Shown here: one piece after another, positions 1 through 8,395 of the stretch
How positions within the stretch are numbered: position 1 is the stretch's first letter
Layout: every line of letters begins with the position of its first letter
Assembly (NCBI GenBank): GCA_017847725.1
Contig: JAGAXW010000026.1
Coordinates: 1 to 51,180 of the forward strand
DNA from: Prevotella sp.
Lineage (GTDB): Bacteria; Bacteroidota; Bacteroidia; Bacteroidales; Bacteroidaceae
DNA length: 51,180 bases
Direction of reading: 5' to 3'
The notes under the pieces: model-generated
The model's database searches: none
What the model was told of the DNA's origin: nothing
What the model saw: the letters and a program-made list of their open reading frames with translations, nothing else
Made by a program: the position numbers and the translations under genes

Positions 1-1
1 C

Positions 2-337
2 AACCTGTTGTTAGGTACAGAGGAGGAGGCAACGACTACCTCAGAAATTGTCTCGGCCAAGTTCTATAAGCTCAGTAACGGTTCCAACGGTATAGGATTC
101 TACTGGGCAATTGATGGCGGGGCCGCCTTTACGAATGCTGCAAACAAGGCCTACTTGGCTCTGCCTGGATATGTTTCTGCTCGCTATTTCTCATTGGATG
201 GTATGACGACGATTCATGAGGTTGAAAAGGCTGATGATAGAAATACATCCTGGTATACTTTGCAGGGGGTAGCTATTGCAAAACCTGTTTGTCGCGGTAT
301 CTATATCAATAAAGGTAAGAAAAAAATAATAAAATAA
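2..337 (+). CDS. C-terminal end of a secreted/surface protein (5' partial)
   Basis: The frame is open from the first bases of the window to a TAA at 335-337, so this is the tail (about 111 residues) of a gene that begins upstream; the TTG at base 8 is only the first possible in-window start, not a real one. The sequence has the pattern of large secreted Prevotella proteins: a module with NGIGFYWA, then NKAYLALPG, and a tail with WYTLQGVAIAKPVCRGIYI ending in a lysine-rich GKKKIIK. The WYTLQG...GIYI..GKK tail is a recurrent C-terminal motif in such proteins and may be a sorting or anchoring signal, but its mechanism is not known to me. No catalytic domain is visible. The role is probably extracellular binding or carbohydrate handling, by inference only. 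Confidence 0.7.
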   Translation, partial: NLLLGTEEEATTTSEIVSAKFYKLSNGSNGIGFYWAIDGGAAFTNAANKAYLALPGYVSARYFSLDGMTTIHEVEKADDRNTSWYTLQGVAIAKPVCRGIYINKGKKKIIK

Positions 338-390
338 GTACACGAACTTTTTATGGTCCAGATAATACGAGATAATAGATACGAGTAGTT

Positions 391-1311
391 ATGAGCAGAC
401 GAATACTATTGATTCTGTTTGCCTTCGTGCTTGCCACACCAGGCATTGCCCAGAAGTCGGTATTTATCTATGCCGGTCAGAGCAATGCCGACGGTCGGGA
501 GGTGACGGCCAACCTGCCAGATTATCTTAAGGTAGCCAACCACAGCCCATACCGATACCTGCAGTATGCGGATATCGTCAAACAAAGCGATGGTACATTT
601 GGACAACGGGTCTTCGGCACCCGTAAAAACGACCGCTATGCCTTCTGCGATGTTACCAACTACTGGATAGAGCAAGCACTCCAGACGGAGTTCTATGCCG
701 TGAAGTGCGCCTACGGCGGCACGGCACTTGACCCGACGGCTCGGCCGCAGAAGGTACCTACATGGTGTATCGATGATGAGTGGCTAGCCATACATAACGC
801 TTATGCGGGTCAGAATATCGAAACCGACTCGTTCAAAATGAATAACTCGTTGGCCAAGGGACTGGTGGAGCGTTTCCACCTGTTGGAAAAGACCACGCTA
901 AGCAAGTTGAAGGAGGGCTATCACGTCAAAGCCATCATGTGGATGCAGGGCGAGAGCGACAGCAAGCCCAAGACTGCCGAGAAACAATACTACGAACGGC
1001 TGAAGAAACTTATCAACTACTTCCGCGCCAATATTGCTCCCTGTCACTTCATTCTGGCTACTATGCCTCACAAGAGCCGACAGTATAGTCTCGTTATAGA
1101 AGATGCCCACTTCCGCTTGGCGCACGAGTTGCCTTATGTGCATCTGATTGACATGAGTGGCTCTACCTTGCTTAGTGACCAGTTGCACATTGACGCACGA
1201 GGTACTGACTATCTGGGTAAGGCCATGTACAACAAACTCGTAGAGCTGCACCTTGTGAAAGGTAACCCCGTCAACTTGCCGGAGTTTTCAACCGCTTCGG
1301 AGTTGAGATGA
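391..1311 (+). CDS. Secreted SGNH-type acetylesterase (sialate O-acetylesterase / CE6-like)
   Basis: A 306-residue exported esterase. Residues 1-21 form a signal peptide ending in PGIAQ. The mature protein opens with FIYAGQSNADGR, where Ser31 in GQSN is the expected nucleophile. YGGTALDP and WMQGESDS are the glycine/asparagine oxyanion-type blocks of the SASA/DUF303 family, and DQLHIDARG near residue 266 supplies the Asp and His of the triad. Family members remove acetyl groups from sugars (sialic acid or xylan); the substrate cannot be told from sequence. It follows the tail of another secreted protein by 53 bases and precedes a LacI-family regulator, a pairing common in carbohydrate-use loci. 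No strong TAnnTTTG promoter is visible just upstream, so it may be transcribed with the preceding gene. Confidence 0.85.
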   Translation: MSRRILLILFAFVLATPGIAQKSVFIYAGQSNADGREVTANLPDYLKVANHSPYRYLQYADIVKQSDGTFGQRVFGTRKNDRYAFCDVTNYWIEQALQTEFYAVKCAYGGTALDPTARPQKVPTWCIDDEWLAIHNAYAGQNIETDSFKMNNSLAKGLVERFHLLEKTTLSKLKEGYHVKAIMWMQGESDSKPKTAEKQYYERLKKLINYFRANIAPCHFILATMPHKSRQYSLVIEDAHFRLAHELPYVHLIDMSGSTLLSDQLHIDARGTDYLGKAMYNKLVELHLVKGNPVNLPEFSTASELR

Positions 1312-1468
1312 ACGCCCAGACTTTCACGGCAACCTGAACTTTAACCAATTATCAGAAGTCGTGGCTATTAAGTCTAAAACAAGCAAATATTTCTAGGTTT
1401 TCTTGCATAATTCAAATTATTTTATGATATTTGCATCATATTAGGCTGTTTTTCTGATACTATGAATT

Positions 1469-2485
1469 ATGAGTAAGAGAGTAACTATAAAAGACTTGGC
1501 CAAAGCGCTCGGAATATCTACATCGACGGTATCGAGAGCATTGGCTGACACTTGGGACGTAAAGGGTGAAACGCGCGAAAGAGTGCTGGATATGGCAAGA
1601 AGAATGGACTATCATCCGAACGTTAATGCCAAGAACCTGCAAAACAAAAGTACGGGAACAATTGGGGTGATTATACCCGAATTTGTGAATTCCTTTTTCC
1701 CTCATGTCGTCATGGGAATCCAGGAGATTCTTTATGAGGCAGGTTATCGCATGTTGATAGCCCAGTCAAATGAGTCAAAGTTACAGGAACGTGAGAACTT
1801 GAAAATGCTCATAGATAATATGGTGGATGGTATTATCATTTCGGTAACCTGTGAGGGAGGTAACGAGGAGTACTATCAGAATGTTATCGAACATGGAATG
1901 CCCGTTGTGTTTTTTAACCGTGTTTGTGAGAATGTTAAGGCTTCAAAGGTTGTGATTGATGATGTTCATATGGCCGAGATAGCCGTGGAGCATCTAATCA
2001 GTACAGGTCATCAGAGAATCATTCATTTTGCAGGTCCGGAAAATCTGGCCATCACAGGAAAACGTACAGAAGGATATATTAATGCACTCCGAAAACACCA
2101 TATGGAAATCATGGACGATGCCGTGGTTCCGACGGGAATTTTCATAGAAGACGGTAAAAAGGCCATGGAAAAGCTTTTGAAATCAGGAACCACCTTGCCT
2201 GATGCTGTTTTCTGTTTTAATGATCCAGTGGCTGTTGGTGTAATGAAAGCGTTGAAGAATGCAGGGAAAAGGATTCCTGAGGATGTTGCTATCATAGGAT
2301 TTAGTGAGGATGTCCTGGCCACAGTAGTAGAGCCAGAGTTGACAACGGTTCTTCAGCCCATGCACGAGATGGGGTGCTGTGCGGCTCGCATAGTTTTAGA
2401 GCAGATAAAAGCAGATAAAGCTAAACCATACCATACAATTGTTTTAGAAGGTAAGTTGAAAATCCGTAAATCATCTGCTCTATAG
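1469..2485 (+). CDS. LacI/GalR-family transcriptional regulator
   Basis: A 338-residue cytoplasmic DNA-binding repressor of normal family length. Residues 4-25 form the LacI helix-turn-helix with the signature VTIKDLAKALGISTSTVSRA, followed by the hinge region (HPNVNAKNLQNK). From about residue 60 a periplasmic-binding-protein-like effector domain begins (GTIGVIIPEFVNSFF) and continues through AGYRMLIAQSNE, DGIIIS and PDAVFCFNDPVAVGVMKAL. The effector is probably a sugar, but the sequence does not identify it. The gene lies 157 bases after the acetylesterase on the same strand, so control of a neighbouring carbohydrate locus is a reasonable inference. A near-match to the -7 element (GATATTTG) lies around 1432-1439. 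A strong terminator lies about 145 bases beyond its stop. Confidence 0.9.
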   Translation: MSKRVTIKDLAKALGISTSTVSRALADTWDVKGETRERVLDMARRMDYHPNVNAKNLQNKSTGTIGVIIPEFVNSFFPHVVMGIQEILYEAGYRMLIAQSNESKLQERENLKMLIDNMVDGIIISVTCEGGNEEYYQNVIEHGMPVVFFNRVCENVKASKVVIDDVHMAEIAVEHLISTGHQRIIHFAGPENLAITGKRTEGYINALRKHHMEIMDDAVVPTGIFIEDGKKAMEKLLKSGTTLPDAVFCFNDPVAVGVMKALKNAGKRIPEDVAIIGFSEDVLATVVEPELTTVLQPMHEMGCCAARIVLEQIKADKAKPYHTIVLEGKLKIRKSSAL

Positions 2486-2496
2486 ACAGATAAGTC

Positions 2497-2634
2497 AATG
2501 GTTTGTTACGCCTCAACAACACCGATGTCGTACTCTTGCCGCTGTAGCGCAAGGATACGATGGTCATCATTGCTAGGACGGAAGATGGCGGATATATAGT
2601 CACTTGCACAATAACAGTTGAAGAATCATCAGCA
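2497..2634 (+). pseudogene. Decayed remnant of a bacterial Ig-like (Big_2) domain
   Basis: In frame 2497/2560 the translation reads RLNNTDVVLLPL, a TAG stop, then RKDTMVIIARTEDGGY followed by VTCTITVEE. The first part resembles the start of a Big_2 Ig-like domain (usually LNKTSVTLxVG). The last part resembles its final strands (TITVTTxDGGxTATCxVTV). The roughly 50 residues that normally separate them are missing, and the frame is interrupted by a stop, so this looks like an internally deleted fragment of a former secreted protein. No start codon or expression signal precedes it. Recognition is by pattern only; a profile search is needed to be sure. Confidence 0.4.
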
Positions 2635-2676
2635 CCTCGGAGAATCTTGACGGTTTGTCCGAGGTGCTTTTGTTTT
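2631..2676 (+). terminator. Rho-independent terminator after the LacI gene
   Basis: A perfect 10-bp stem (2631-2640, AGCACCTCGG, pairing with 2659-2668) around an 18-base loop is followed directly by TTTTGTTTTT. It would stop transcription coming from the LacI gene and insulate the oxidoreductase operon that starts at about 2.8 kb. Confidence 0.75.
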
Positions 2677-2773
2677 TGGGACAATAATAAAAAGAATAGA
2701 GTTTTTGCCTATCCCCCTCATTTTGGAGGCAAGAATCTTCTGAAATACCGATAAATATTTTCTGCATAATCAG

Positions 2774-2803
2774 TTTGTCTTTCGAAAAATATTTATAACT
2801 TTG
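2774..2803 (+). promoter_or_regulatory. Bacteroidota-type promoter of the oxidoreductase operon
   Basis: The -7 element TAACTTTG lies at 2796-2803 and a TTTG -33 element at 2774-2777 (18-base gap). The ATG at 2813 begins only 9 bases after the -7 element, so the transcript would have little or no 5' leader. Confidence 0.6.
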
Positions 2804-2812
2804 CACAGAATT

Positions 2813-3796
2813 ATGAAAATACTGAAGTGGGGCTTCATCGGATGCGGTGAAGTGACGGAAAAGAAGAGCGGCCCCGCCTTCTCGGAGGTAGAGGGGTCGA
2901 CCGTGGTGGCTGTGATGAGCCGCAGTGAGCGACGGGCTAAGAGCTATGCCGAGCGGCACGACATACCGCGCTGGTATACCGATGCCCAGGAACTGATAGA
3001 CGACCCGGAGGTGAACGCCGTGTACATTGCCACACCGCCCTCCAGCCATGCCACCTTTGCCATCATGGCTATGCGCGCCGGCAAGCCCGTCTATGTGGAG
3101 AAGCCGCTGGCGGCATCCTATGAGGACTGCGCGCGCGTCAACCGCGTGAGCGAGGAGACGGGCGTGCCGTGCTTCGTGGCCTACTACCGGCGTTATCTGC
3201 CTTATTTCCAGAAGGTGAAAGACATTGTCGACAGCGGTGCCATCGGGCAGACACTCGACGTGCAGATACGCTTTGCCGTGCCCCCGCGGGCCGAGGATTA
3301 TGCCGCCCCTGACCAGTTGCCCTGGCGCGTGCAGCCCGACATTGCCGGCGGCGGCTATTTCTACGACATGGCGCCCCACCAGCTGGACCTGCTGCAGCAC
3401 CTCTACGGCGTCATCACCGAGGTGCGGGGCATCAAGGCCAACCGTGGCGGACTGTATGCCGCCGAGGATACGGTGAGCGCCTGCTTCGAGTTTGAGAACG
3501 GACTGCCCGGCAGCGGATCCTGGTGCTTCGTGGCTCACGAGGCCGCCCGCGAGGACCGTATCGAGATTGTCGGCGACAAGGGCATGCTCTGTTTCTCTGT
3601 GTTCGACTTCGAGCCTATCCGCCTGCATACCAGCAGCGGCACGGAGGTCATCACGGTGCCCAATCCTCCCTATGTCCAGTATCCTATCATCAAGAGCGTC
3701 TGCGAACACCTGCAGGGCTTGGGTATTTGTGAGTGTACAAGTGTGTCGGCCACCCCTGTCAACTGGGTGCTCGACCGCATTCTGGGCAAATTCTGA
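2813..3796 (+). CDS. Gfo/Idh/MocA-family NAD(P)-dependent oxidoreductase
   Basis: A 327-residue cytoplasmic dehydrogenase. The N-terminal Rossmann fold has the dinucleotide loop WGFIGCGEVTEKKSGPAF, followed by VYIATPPSSHATFAIMAM and the family signature VYVEKPLA (EKP lysine), near residue 95. The C-terminal alpha/beta domain contains AGGGYFYDMAPHQLDLL, including the usual catalytic-region His. Family members oxidise or reduce sugars, inositols or related polyols; no specific substrate is evident. The ATG at 2813 is chosen because a TTG 12 bases upstream lies inside the promoter element. The DUF4421 gene follows after 7 bases, so the two are likely co-transcribed. Confidence 0.85.
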   Translation: MKILKWGFIGCGEVTEKKSGPAFSEVEGSTVVAVMSRSERRAKSYAERHDIPRWYTDAQELIDDPEVNAVYIATPPSSHATFAIMAMRAGKPVYVEKPLAASYEDCARVNRVSEETGVPCFVAYYRRYLPYFQKVKDIVDSGAIGQTLDVQIRFAVPPRAEDYAAPDQLPWRVQPDIAGGGYFYDMAPHQLDLLQHLYGVITEVRGIKANRGGLYAAEDTVSACFEFENGLPGSGSWCFVAHEAAREDRIEIVGDKGMLCFSVFDFEPIRLHTSSGTEVITVPNPPYVQYPIIKSVCEHLQGLGICECTSVSATPVNWVLDRILGKF

Positions 3797-3803
3797 ACGG
3801 CCG

Positions 3804-4895
3804 ATGCGCAGGGGGTGGATGATACTCATGTTGATGACAGCGACAAACGTGTGGGGTGGCGACACCATCAGTGTGGAGCAGCCGCGCCAGCTCAGCTGGC
3901 TGAGGCGTACCATCAGGGGCTTCAGCTATATCGACACCAACTACGTAGAGCCGCAGCACTACAACTGGTCGCTCATGCTGCAGGCCAGCTACACCTATGA
4001 CTCCTACCGGCTCAGCACGACGGGCGACGACCGCCAGTCGGTGTCGTTCCTGCCGCAGACGGGTGTCAAGATGGGGCCCTACATCGGTTGGCGCTGGGTG
4101 ATACTGGGTTACACCATCGACCTGAGCAATATCAACTTCAGCAGCATCGGCGCTTGGCACGGCCTGGACTTCAGCATCTACAGCGCACAGATAGGCGCCG
4201 ACATCTACTACCGCCACACCCGCAACAACTATAAGATTGACGACGTGCAGCTGGGGCGCCACGTGAACACCGAGGCGTTGGAAGGCCTGCCCTTCGAGGG
4301 CATCAACGTGGGAATCAGCGGCGTCAACTTGTACTACATCTTCAACCATCAGCGCTTCTCCTATCCCGCAGCCTTCGCCCAGAGCACCTGTCAGAAGATT
4401 AGCTGCGGCTCGTGGATGGCCGGACTGGGATACATGCGCAACAGCATCGATTTCGACCACAAGCAGCTGAAGAAGATGGTCGACGAGCATTGCGGCTCAC
4501 AGCACGTCGAGCTGGACAGTGCCCTGATGTTCAACAGCGTCAGGTACTACAACGTGAGCGCCTCGGTGGGCTATGGCTACAACTGGGTGTTTGCCCGCAA
4601 CTGGCTGCTCAGCTCCACGCTGTCGCTGGCACTGTCGTACAAGAACTCGCGAGGCGAGACGGCTGAGGCCGGGGCGCGGGGCTTCGACCTGAACAACTTC
4701 AACATCGACGGCATCGGGCGCTTCGGCGTGGTCTACAACAACACGCGGTGGTATGCCGGCTGCAGCGCCATCATCCGCACCTACAACTACCGAAAGGCCA
4801 ACTTTGCGGCGAACAATATACTTGGCGACCTGAAGCTGTACATCGGCTACAACTTCGGAGCGCGAGGACCCTATAAAAAGAAGAAGACATTATGA
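3804..4895 (+). CDS. DUF4421 family outer-membrane-type protein
   Basis: A 363-residue protein of a Bacteroidota family with no known function. The open frame extends far upstream, but that part overlaps the preceding gene in another frame, so the ATG at 3804 is preferred; it gives a signal peptide (MRRGWMILMLMTATNVWGG). The mature part begins with a region containing RGFSYIDTNYVEPQHYNW, typical of DUF4421. It is rich in alternating aromatic/polar strands (PYIGWRWVILGYTIDL, NVSASVGYGYNWVFARNW) and ends with a strand-like segment (LKLYIGYNFGARGPYKKKK). This suggests a beta-barrel or periplasmic beta protein, although that is inference. Its stop overlaps the next start by 4 bases (ATGA), indicating translational coupling with the DUF1460 gene. 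Confidence 0.75.
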   Translation: MRRGWMILMLMTATNVWGGDTISVEQPRQLSWLRRTIRGFSYIDTNYVEPQHYNWSLMLQASYTYDSYRLSTTGDDRQSVSFLPQTGVKMGPYIGWRWVILGYTIDLSNINFSSIGAWHGLDFSIYSAQIGADIYYRHTRNNYKIDDVQLGRHVNTEALEGLPFEGINVGISGVNLYYIFNHQRFSYPAAFAQSTCQKISCGSWMAGLGYMRNSIDFDHKQLKKMVDEHCGSQHVELDSALMFNSVRYYNVSASVGYGYNWVFARNWLLSSTLSLALSYKNSRGETAEAGARGFDLNNFNIDGIGRFGVVYNNTRWYAGCSAIIRTYNYRKANFAANNILGDLKLYIGYNFGARGPYKKKKTL

Positions 4896-5731
4896 GATAC
4901 ATGCTGACGATACTGCTGACAGCCATCGTGCTGGCCGCCCCGGCGCAGGTCACCTACGACCGCAAGGACAGCGTCACGGTGTGCCGACTGCTGCACAAGT
5001 CGACACGCACCACCTCGCCCCTGTGGTTCGCACGCCGTCTTCACGGAGTGCCGTATGTTGCCCACACCCTCGAGGTTGGCAGTCGCGAACAGCTGGTGGT
5101 TAACACCCGCCAGCTGGACTGCACCACACTGGTGGAGACGGTGACGGCGCTGACTGTCTGTGCCCATCAGGGCCGGAAGCGCTGGACCGACTATCTGGAC
5201 GTGCTGCGCCAGCTGCGCTACCGACAGGGCCGCATCGACGGCTACACCAGCAGGCTGCACTATTTCACCGACTGGATTGCCGACAACACGCTCATGCAGT
5301 ACGTTAGCGAGATACAGCAGCCCGACCCGCCCTTCACGGCCCTGCAGGTCGTCGACGCCACCTTCATGAGCAGTCACCCCCAATACTACCAGGCACTGCG
5401 CGATAGCCAGCAGTTGGTCGACGTCATACGCCGGCAGGAGGCGCAGCTCTGCGGACAGACCTACCGCTACATCCCAAAGCAGCAACTCGAGCGCGATACC
5501 CCACTGCTGCGCCAGACCATCCGCGACGGCGACATCATCGCCATCACCACCAGCAAGAAGGGACTCGAGATAGCCCATCTGGGCTTCGCTGTATGGCAGC
5601 GCGACGGGCTGCACCTGCTCAACGCCTCGCAGCTGCACAAGAAAGTCGTCACCGAGCCCATGACGCTGGGCCGCTATCTCCAGAAACACCCTTCCCACAC
5701 GGGAATAAGAGTCATCCGAATCATACAATAA
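4892..5731 (+). CDS. DUF1460 N-acetylmuramoyl-L-alanine amidase-like protein
   Basis: A 279-residue exported protein with a signal peptide (MRYMLTILLTAIVLAAPAQ). It matches the DUF1460 family, an NlpC/P60-related fold proposed to cut or recognise peptidoglycan peptides. Features seen: NTRQLDCTTLVETVTAL near residue 75, where the Cys of LDCTTLVE is the expected nucleophile; GDIIAITTSKKGLEIAHLGFAVW near residue 215, supplying the His; and HLLNASQLHKKV. It probably acts in the periplasm on cell-wall fragments. It is translationally coupled to the upstream DUF4421 gene (4-base overlap) and followed after 19 bases by the YkvA-like gene. The catalytic assignment is by family analogy. Confidence 0.8.
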   Translation: MRYMLTILLTAIVLAAPAQVTYDRKDSVTVCRLLHKSTRTTSPLWFARRLHGVPYVAHTLEVGSREQLVVNTRQLDCTTLVETVTALTVCAHQGRKRWTDYLDVLRQLRYRQGRIDGYTSRLHYFTDWIADNTLMQYVSEIQQPDPPFTALQVVDATFMSSHPQYYQALRDSQQLVDVIRRQEAQLCGQTYRYIPKQQLERDTPLLRQTIRDGDIIAITTSKKGLEIAHLGFAVWQRDGLHLLNASQLHKKVVTEPMTLGRYLQKHPSHTGIRVIRIIQ

Positions 5732-5750
5732 ACAATAATAAGAGAAAGAC

Positions 5751-6140
5751 ATGGAACTACCCGATTTTATGAGTTATGCCGGCAAGTTCTCACAGACGGA
5801 CTTTGTCGAGAAAGTATCGCGCATCGCCAAGCGCGCCGGAGCTAAGATGGTATATGCCGCACTCATCCTCTACTACACGCTGCAGAGCGACAAGATCAGC
5901 GCGGCCAACAAGGCCATGATTATCGGTGCACTGGGCTACATGATCAGCCCGCTCGACGTGGTGCCCGACGCCATACCCATTGTCGGACTCGGCGACGACC
6001 TGGCTGTGCTGCTGTTCGTGCTGAAGAAGGTATGGACCGACATCGACCCCGACATACAGGGCAAGGCCAGGGAGCGACTGAACAAATGGTTTGACGACGA
6101 CGAGATAGAGGAAATCCAGGACCTCTTCAAGGAGGGATGA
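5751..6140 (+). CDS. YkvA/DUF1232 family small membrane protein
   Basis: A 129-residue protein carrying the DUF1232 signature GALGYMISPLDVVPDAIPIVG LGDD in two adjoining pieces at about residues 61-84, followed by a hydrophobic segment AVLLFVLKKVW. An amphipathic or membrane-associated helix (KMVYAALILYYTL) lies before it. The C-terminus is acidic (WFDDDEIEEIQDLFKEG). The family is widespread and its function unknown; membrane association is inferred from the hydrophobic segments. The ATGA overlap (4 bases) with the next gene suggests coupled translation with the flavoprotein. Length is normal for the family. Confidence 0.8.
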   Translation: MELPDFMSYAGKFSQTDFVEKVSRIAKRAGAKMVYAALILYYTLQSDKISAANKAMIIGALGYMISPLDVVPDAIPIVGLGDDLAVLLFVLKKVWTDIDPDIQGKARERLNKWFDDDEIEEIQDLFKEG

Positions 6141-7735
6141 TACAGGAGTACCAGATACGCGTGCTGCCGCAGGTGGCTGCCAACGAGCAGGCCCTTCGCG
6201 GCTGGCTGGCCGACGAGTACGGCTTCGACGTGCGCACGCTGGCGTCGCTCCGCATCCTGCGCCGCAGCATCGATGCCCGCCAGCGTACCATCTTCGTCAA
6301 CCTGAAGGTGCGCGCCTACATCAACGAGCAGCCTGCCGACGACGAATACCAGCATACCGACTATCCCGACGTCAGCGACCGTCCGCAGGTCGTCGTCGTC
6401 GGAGCCGGCCCCGGCGGTCTCTTTGCCGCCCTCCGGCTGATAGAGCTCGGCCTGCGCCCTGTCGTCCTGGAGCGTGGCAAGGATGTCCACGAGCGCAAGC
6501 GCGACCTCTCGCAGATCACCAAGACGCAGCAGGTAGACCCCGAGAGCAACTACTGTTTCGGCGAGGGTGGGGCAGGAGCCTATTCGGACGGCAAGCTCTA
6601 CACCCGCTCCAAGAAGCGCGGCTCGACGGAGAAGATACTGAACGTGTTCTGCCAGCACGGCGCCTCCACCAACATTCTGGCCGACGCCCATCCCCACATC
6701 GGCACCGACAAGCTGCCGCGCGTCATCGAGAACATGCGCAACACCATTCTGCGCAGTGGCGGCGAGGTGCACTTCCAGACCCGCATGACGCGCCTGCTGC
6801 TCGACGGCAGTCGCGTGGTCGGCGTCGAGGCCGTCAGCAGCAATCCGGCGGCCCCGAGCCAACGGCGATACATGGGACCCGTCATCCTGGCCACGGGTCA
6901 CTCCGCCCGCGACGTATACCGCTACCTGGCCGACAGTCATATCGAGCTCGAGGCCAAGGGCATCGCTGTCGGCGTGCGCCTGGAGCACCCCTCCATGCTC
7001 ATCGACCAGATACAGTACCACAGCCGTCAGGGGCGCGGCCGCTATCTGCCCGCTGCCGAATACTCCTTCGTGACGCAGGTCGACGGCCGTGGCGTCTATT
7101 CCTTCTGCATGTGCCCCGGCGGCTTCGTCATTCCCGCCGCCACCGACCGTGAGCAGATTGTCGTCAACGGCATGTCACCGTCGAACCGTGGCGGCCAGTG
7201 GTCGAACAGCGGCATGGTGGTGGAGACGCGGGCTGACGACATCGAGGGCGACGACCCTCTGCGCGTCATGCACTTCCAGGAACAGCTCGAGCACGACTGC
7301 TGGCAGCAGGGCAACCGCAGGCAGACAGCCCCCGCCCAGCGCATGGCCGACTTCGTCAACCGCCGCCTCAGCTACGACCTGCCGCGCTCGTCGTATGCCC
7401 CCGGTCTCATCTCGTCGCCCCTGCATTTCTGGCTGCCGCAGGCGGTCAGTCACCGTCTGCAGGAGGGTTTCAAGACCTTTGGCCGTATGAGTCACGGGTT
7501 CCTCACCAACGAGGCCGTCATGATAGGTGTCGAGACGCGTACCTCTGCGCCCGTGCGCATCGTGCGCGACGCGCAGACGCTCATGCACGTGCGCCTCGAA
7601 GGGCTCTTCCCCTGTGGCGAGGGAGCCGGCTATGCCGGTGGCATCGTCTCCGCCGGTGTCGACGGTGAGCGTTGCGCCGAGATGTGTGCGCAGTATGTCT
7701 GTGGCGGCGATGCTTATTTCGCAGGAAAACGGTGA
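6137..7735 (+). CDS. COG2509-type FAD-dependent oxidoreductase
   Basis: A 532-residue flavoprotein. An N-terminal domain of about 80 residues with no motif I recognise (LPQVAANEQAL, VNLKVRAYINEQ) precedes the FAD-binding Rossmann motif VVVGAGPGGLFAALRL near residue 90. Further conserved blocks are CFGEGGAGAYSDGKLYTR, VILATGHSARDVY and, near the C-terminus, GLFPCGEGAGYAGGIVSAGVDG, which closes the FAD site. This matches the uncharacterised dehydrogenases of COG2509; the substrate is unknown. Last gene of the + strand operon starting at 2.8 kb. It ends against the convergent YigZ gene with a GC-rich hairpin region between. Confidence 0.85.
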   Translation: MIQEYQIRVLPQVAANEQALRGWLADEYGFDVRTLASLRILRRSIDARQRTIFVNLKVRAYINEQPADDEYQHTDYPDVSDRPQVVVVGAGPGGLFAALRLIELGLRPVVLERGKDVHERKRDLSQITKTQQVDPESNYCFGEGGAGAYSDGKLYTRSKKRGSTEKILNVFCQHGASTNILADAHPHIGTDKLPRVIENMRNTILRSGGEVHFQTRMTRLLLDGSRVVGVEAVSSNPAAPSQRRYMGPVILATGHSARDVYRYLADSHIELEAKGIAVGVRLEHPSMLIDQIQYHSRQGRGRYLPAAEYSFVTQVDGRGVYSFCMCPGGFVIPAATDREQIVVNGMSPSNRGGQWSNSGMVVETRADDIEGDDPLRVMHFQEQLEHDCWQQGNRRQTAPAQRMADFVNRRLSYDLPRSSYAPGLISSPLHFWLPQAVSHRLQEGFKTFGRMSHGFLTNEAVMIGVETRTSAPVRIVRDAQTLMHVRLEGLFPCGEGAGYAGGIVSAGVDGERCAEMCAQYVCGGDAYFAGKR

Positions 7736-7753
7736 CACGCCCCACCCCCACGC

Positions 7754-7807
7754 CCGACGGTTCTCCGTCGGATTCTCCGCTTCGCGCGACGCCCCCCACG
7801 CGCGAAG
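7754..7807. terminator. Two adjacent GC-rich hairpins between convergent genes
   Basis: Hairpin 1 has a 7-bp stem (7754-7760 with 7765-7771) and a TTCT loop. Hairpin 2 has a 9-bp perfect stem (7780-7788, CTTCGCGCG, with 7799-7807) and a 10-base loop. There is no T-run after either, so an intrinsic terminator is uncertain. The position between converging genes fits a bidirectional transcription barrier or mRNA 3'-end stabiliser. Confidence 0.5.
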
Positions 7808-7816
7808 CACGCTCCG

Positions 7817-8395
7817 TCACAGCAGTTGCTGGAGGCGGCTGCGGAGCCGGTCGGCCTCACCCTTGCGGATGGACAGCACGATGTCGCACGTGTTGTCGTA
7901 GGTCTGGCTGATGATGCGGGGCTGCATGTCCTTGACGATGCGCATGACATCGTTCATCTGCGGATAGGCGAAGCTGTAGCGCACCAGCTCCTCCACCTGA
8001 CGGGTCTGGATGGTGGCGTGGCTGATGGCGTCTGCGGCGGCCTCGCGGTAGGCCACGATGAGGCCACTGGTGCCAAGGTTGACACCGCCGTAGTAGCGCA
8101 CGACGACGATGAGGATGTCGGTCAGTTCGTGTGAGTTGATTTGGCCGAGGATGGGTTTGCCGGCGGTGCTGCTGGGCTCGCCGTCGTCGTTGGCACGGAA
8201 GTCGGTGCGATCGGCGCCCAGCATGTAGGCGTAGCAGACATGGCGGGCGTCGTAGTATTGCTTGCGGTAGCGACCGACAATGTCTTTCACCTCGTCGACC
8301 GTGCTGACGGGGTGGGCAAAAGCGAGGAACTTACTCCGCTTCTCGGTGTAATATCCCTCGCTTTCTGTTGCTATGGTACGATACTCGTCGGTCAT
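7817..8395 (-). CDS. YigZ/IMPACT family protein
   Basis: A 192-residue cytoplasmic protein of normal YigZ length. Signature blocks: KRSKFLAFAHPVSTVDEV near residue 20, DARHVCYAYMLG, NDDGEPSSTAGKPIL near residue 70 and VVRYYGGVNLGTSGLIVAY near residue 98. The C-terminal third is the small ferredoxin-like domain (VRYSFAYPQMNDVMRIV). IMPACT-related proteins interact with the translation machinery in eukaryotes; the bacterial role is unresolved. Its ATG directly abuts the stop codon of the DUF1015 gene (no intervening base), so it is almost certainly the third gene of a HIT-DUF1015-YigZ operon. Confidence 0.9.
   Translation of the reverse strand: MTDEYRTIATESEGYYTEKRSKFLAFAHPVSTVDEVKDIVGRYRKQYYDARHVCYAYMLGADRTDFRANDDGEPSSTAGKPILGQINSHELTDILIVVVRYYGGVNLGTSGLIVAYREAAADAISHATIQTRQVEELVRYSFAYPQMNDVMRIVKDMQPRIISQTYDNTCDIVLSIRKGEADRLRSRLQQLL

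Noticed and set aside
2600-3913. Antisense open frame of 437 codons opposite the oxidoreductase
   Set aside because: Covers a clear Gfo/Idh/MocA gene; His/Ala/Gly-rich composition typical of a shadow frame.
5936-7021. Antisense open frame of 361 codons opposite YkvA and the flavoprotein
   Set aside because: Both sense genes are well supported and the antisense translation resembles no protein.
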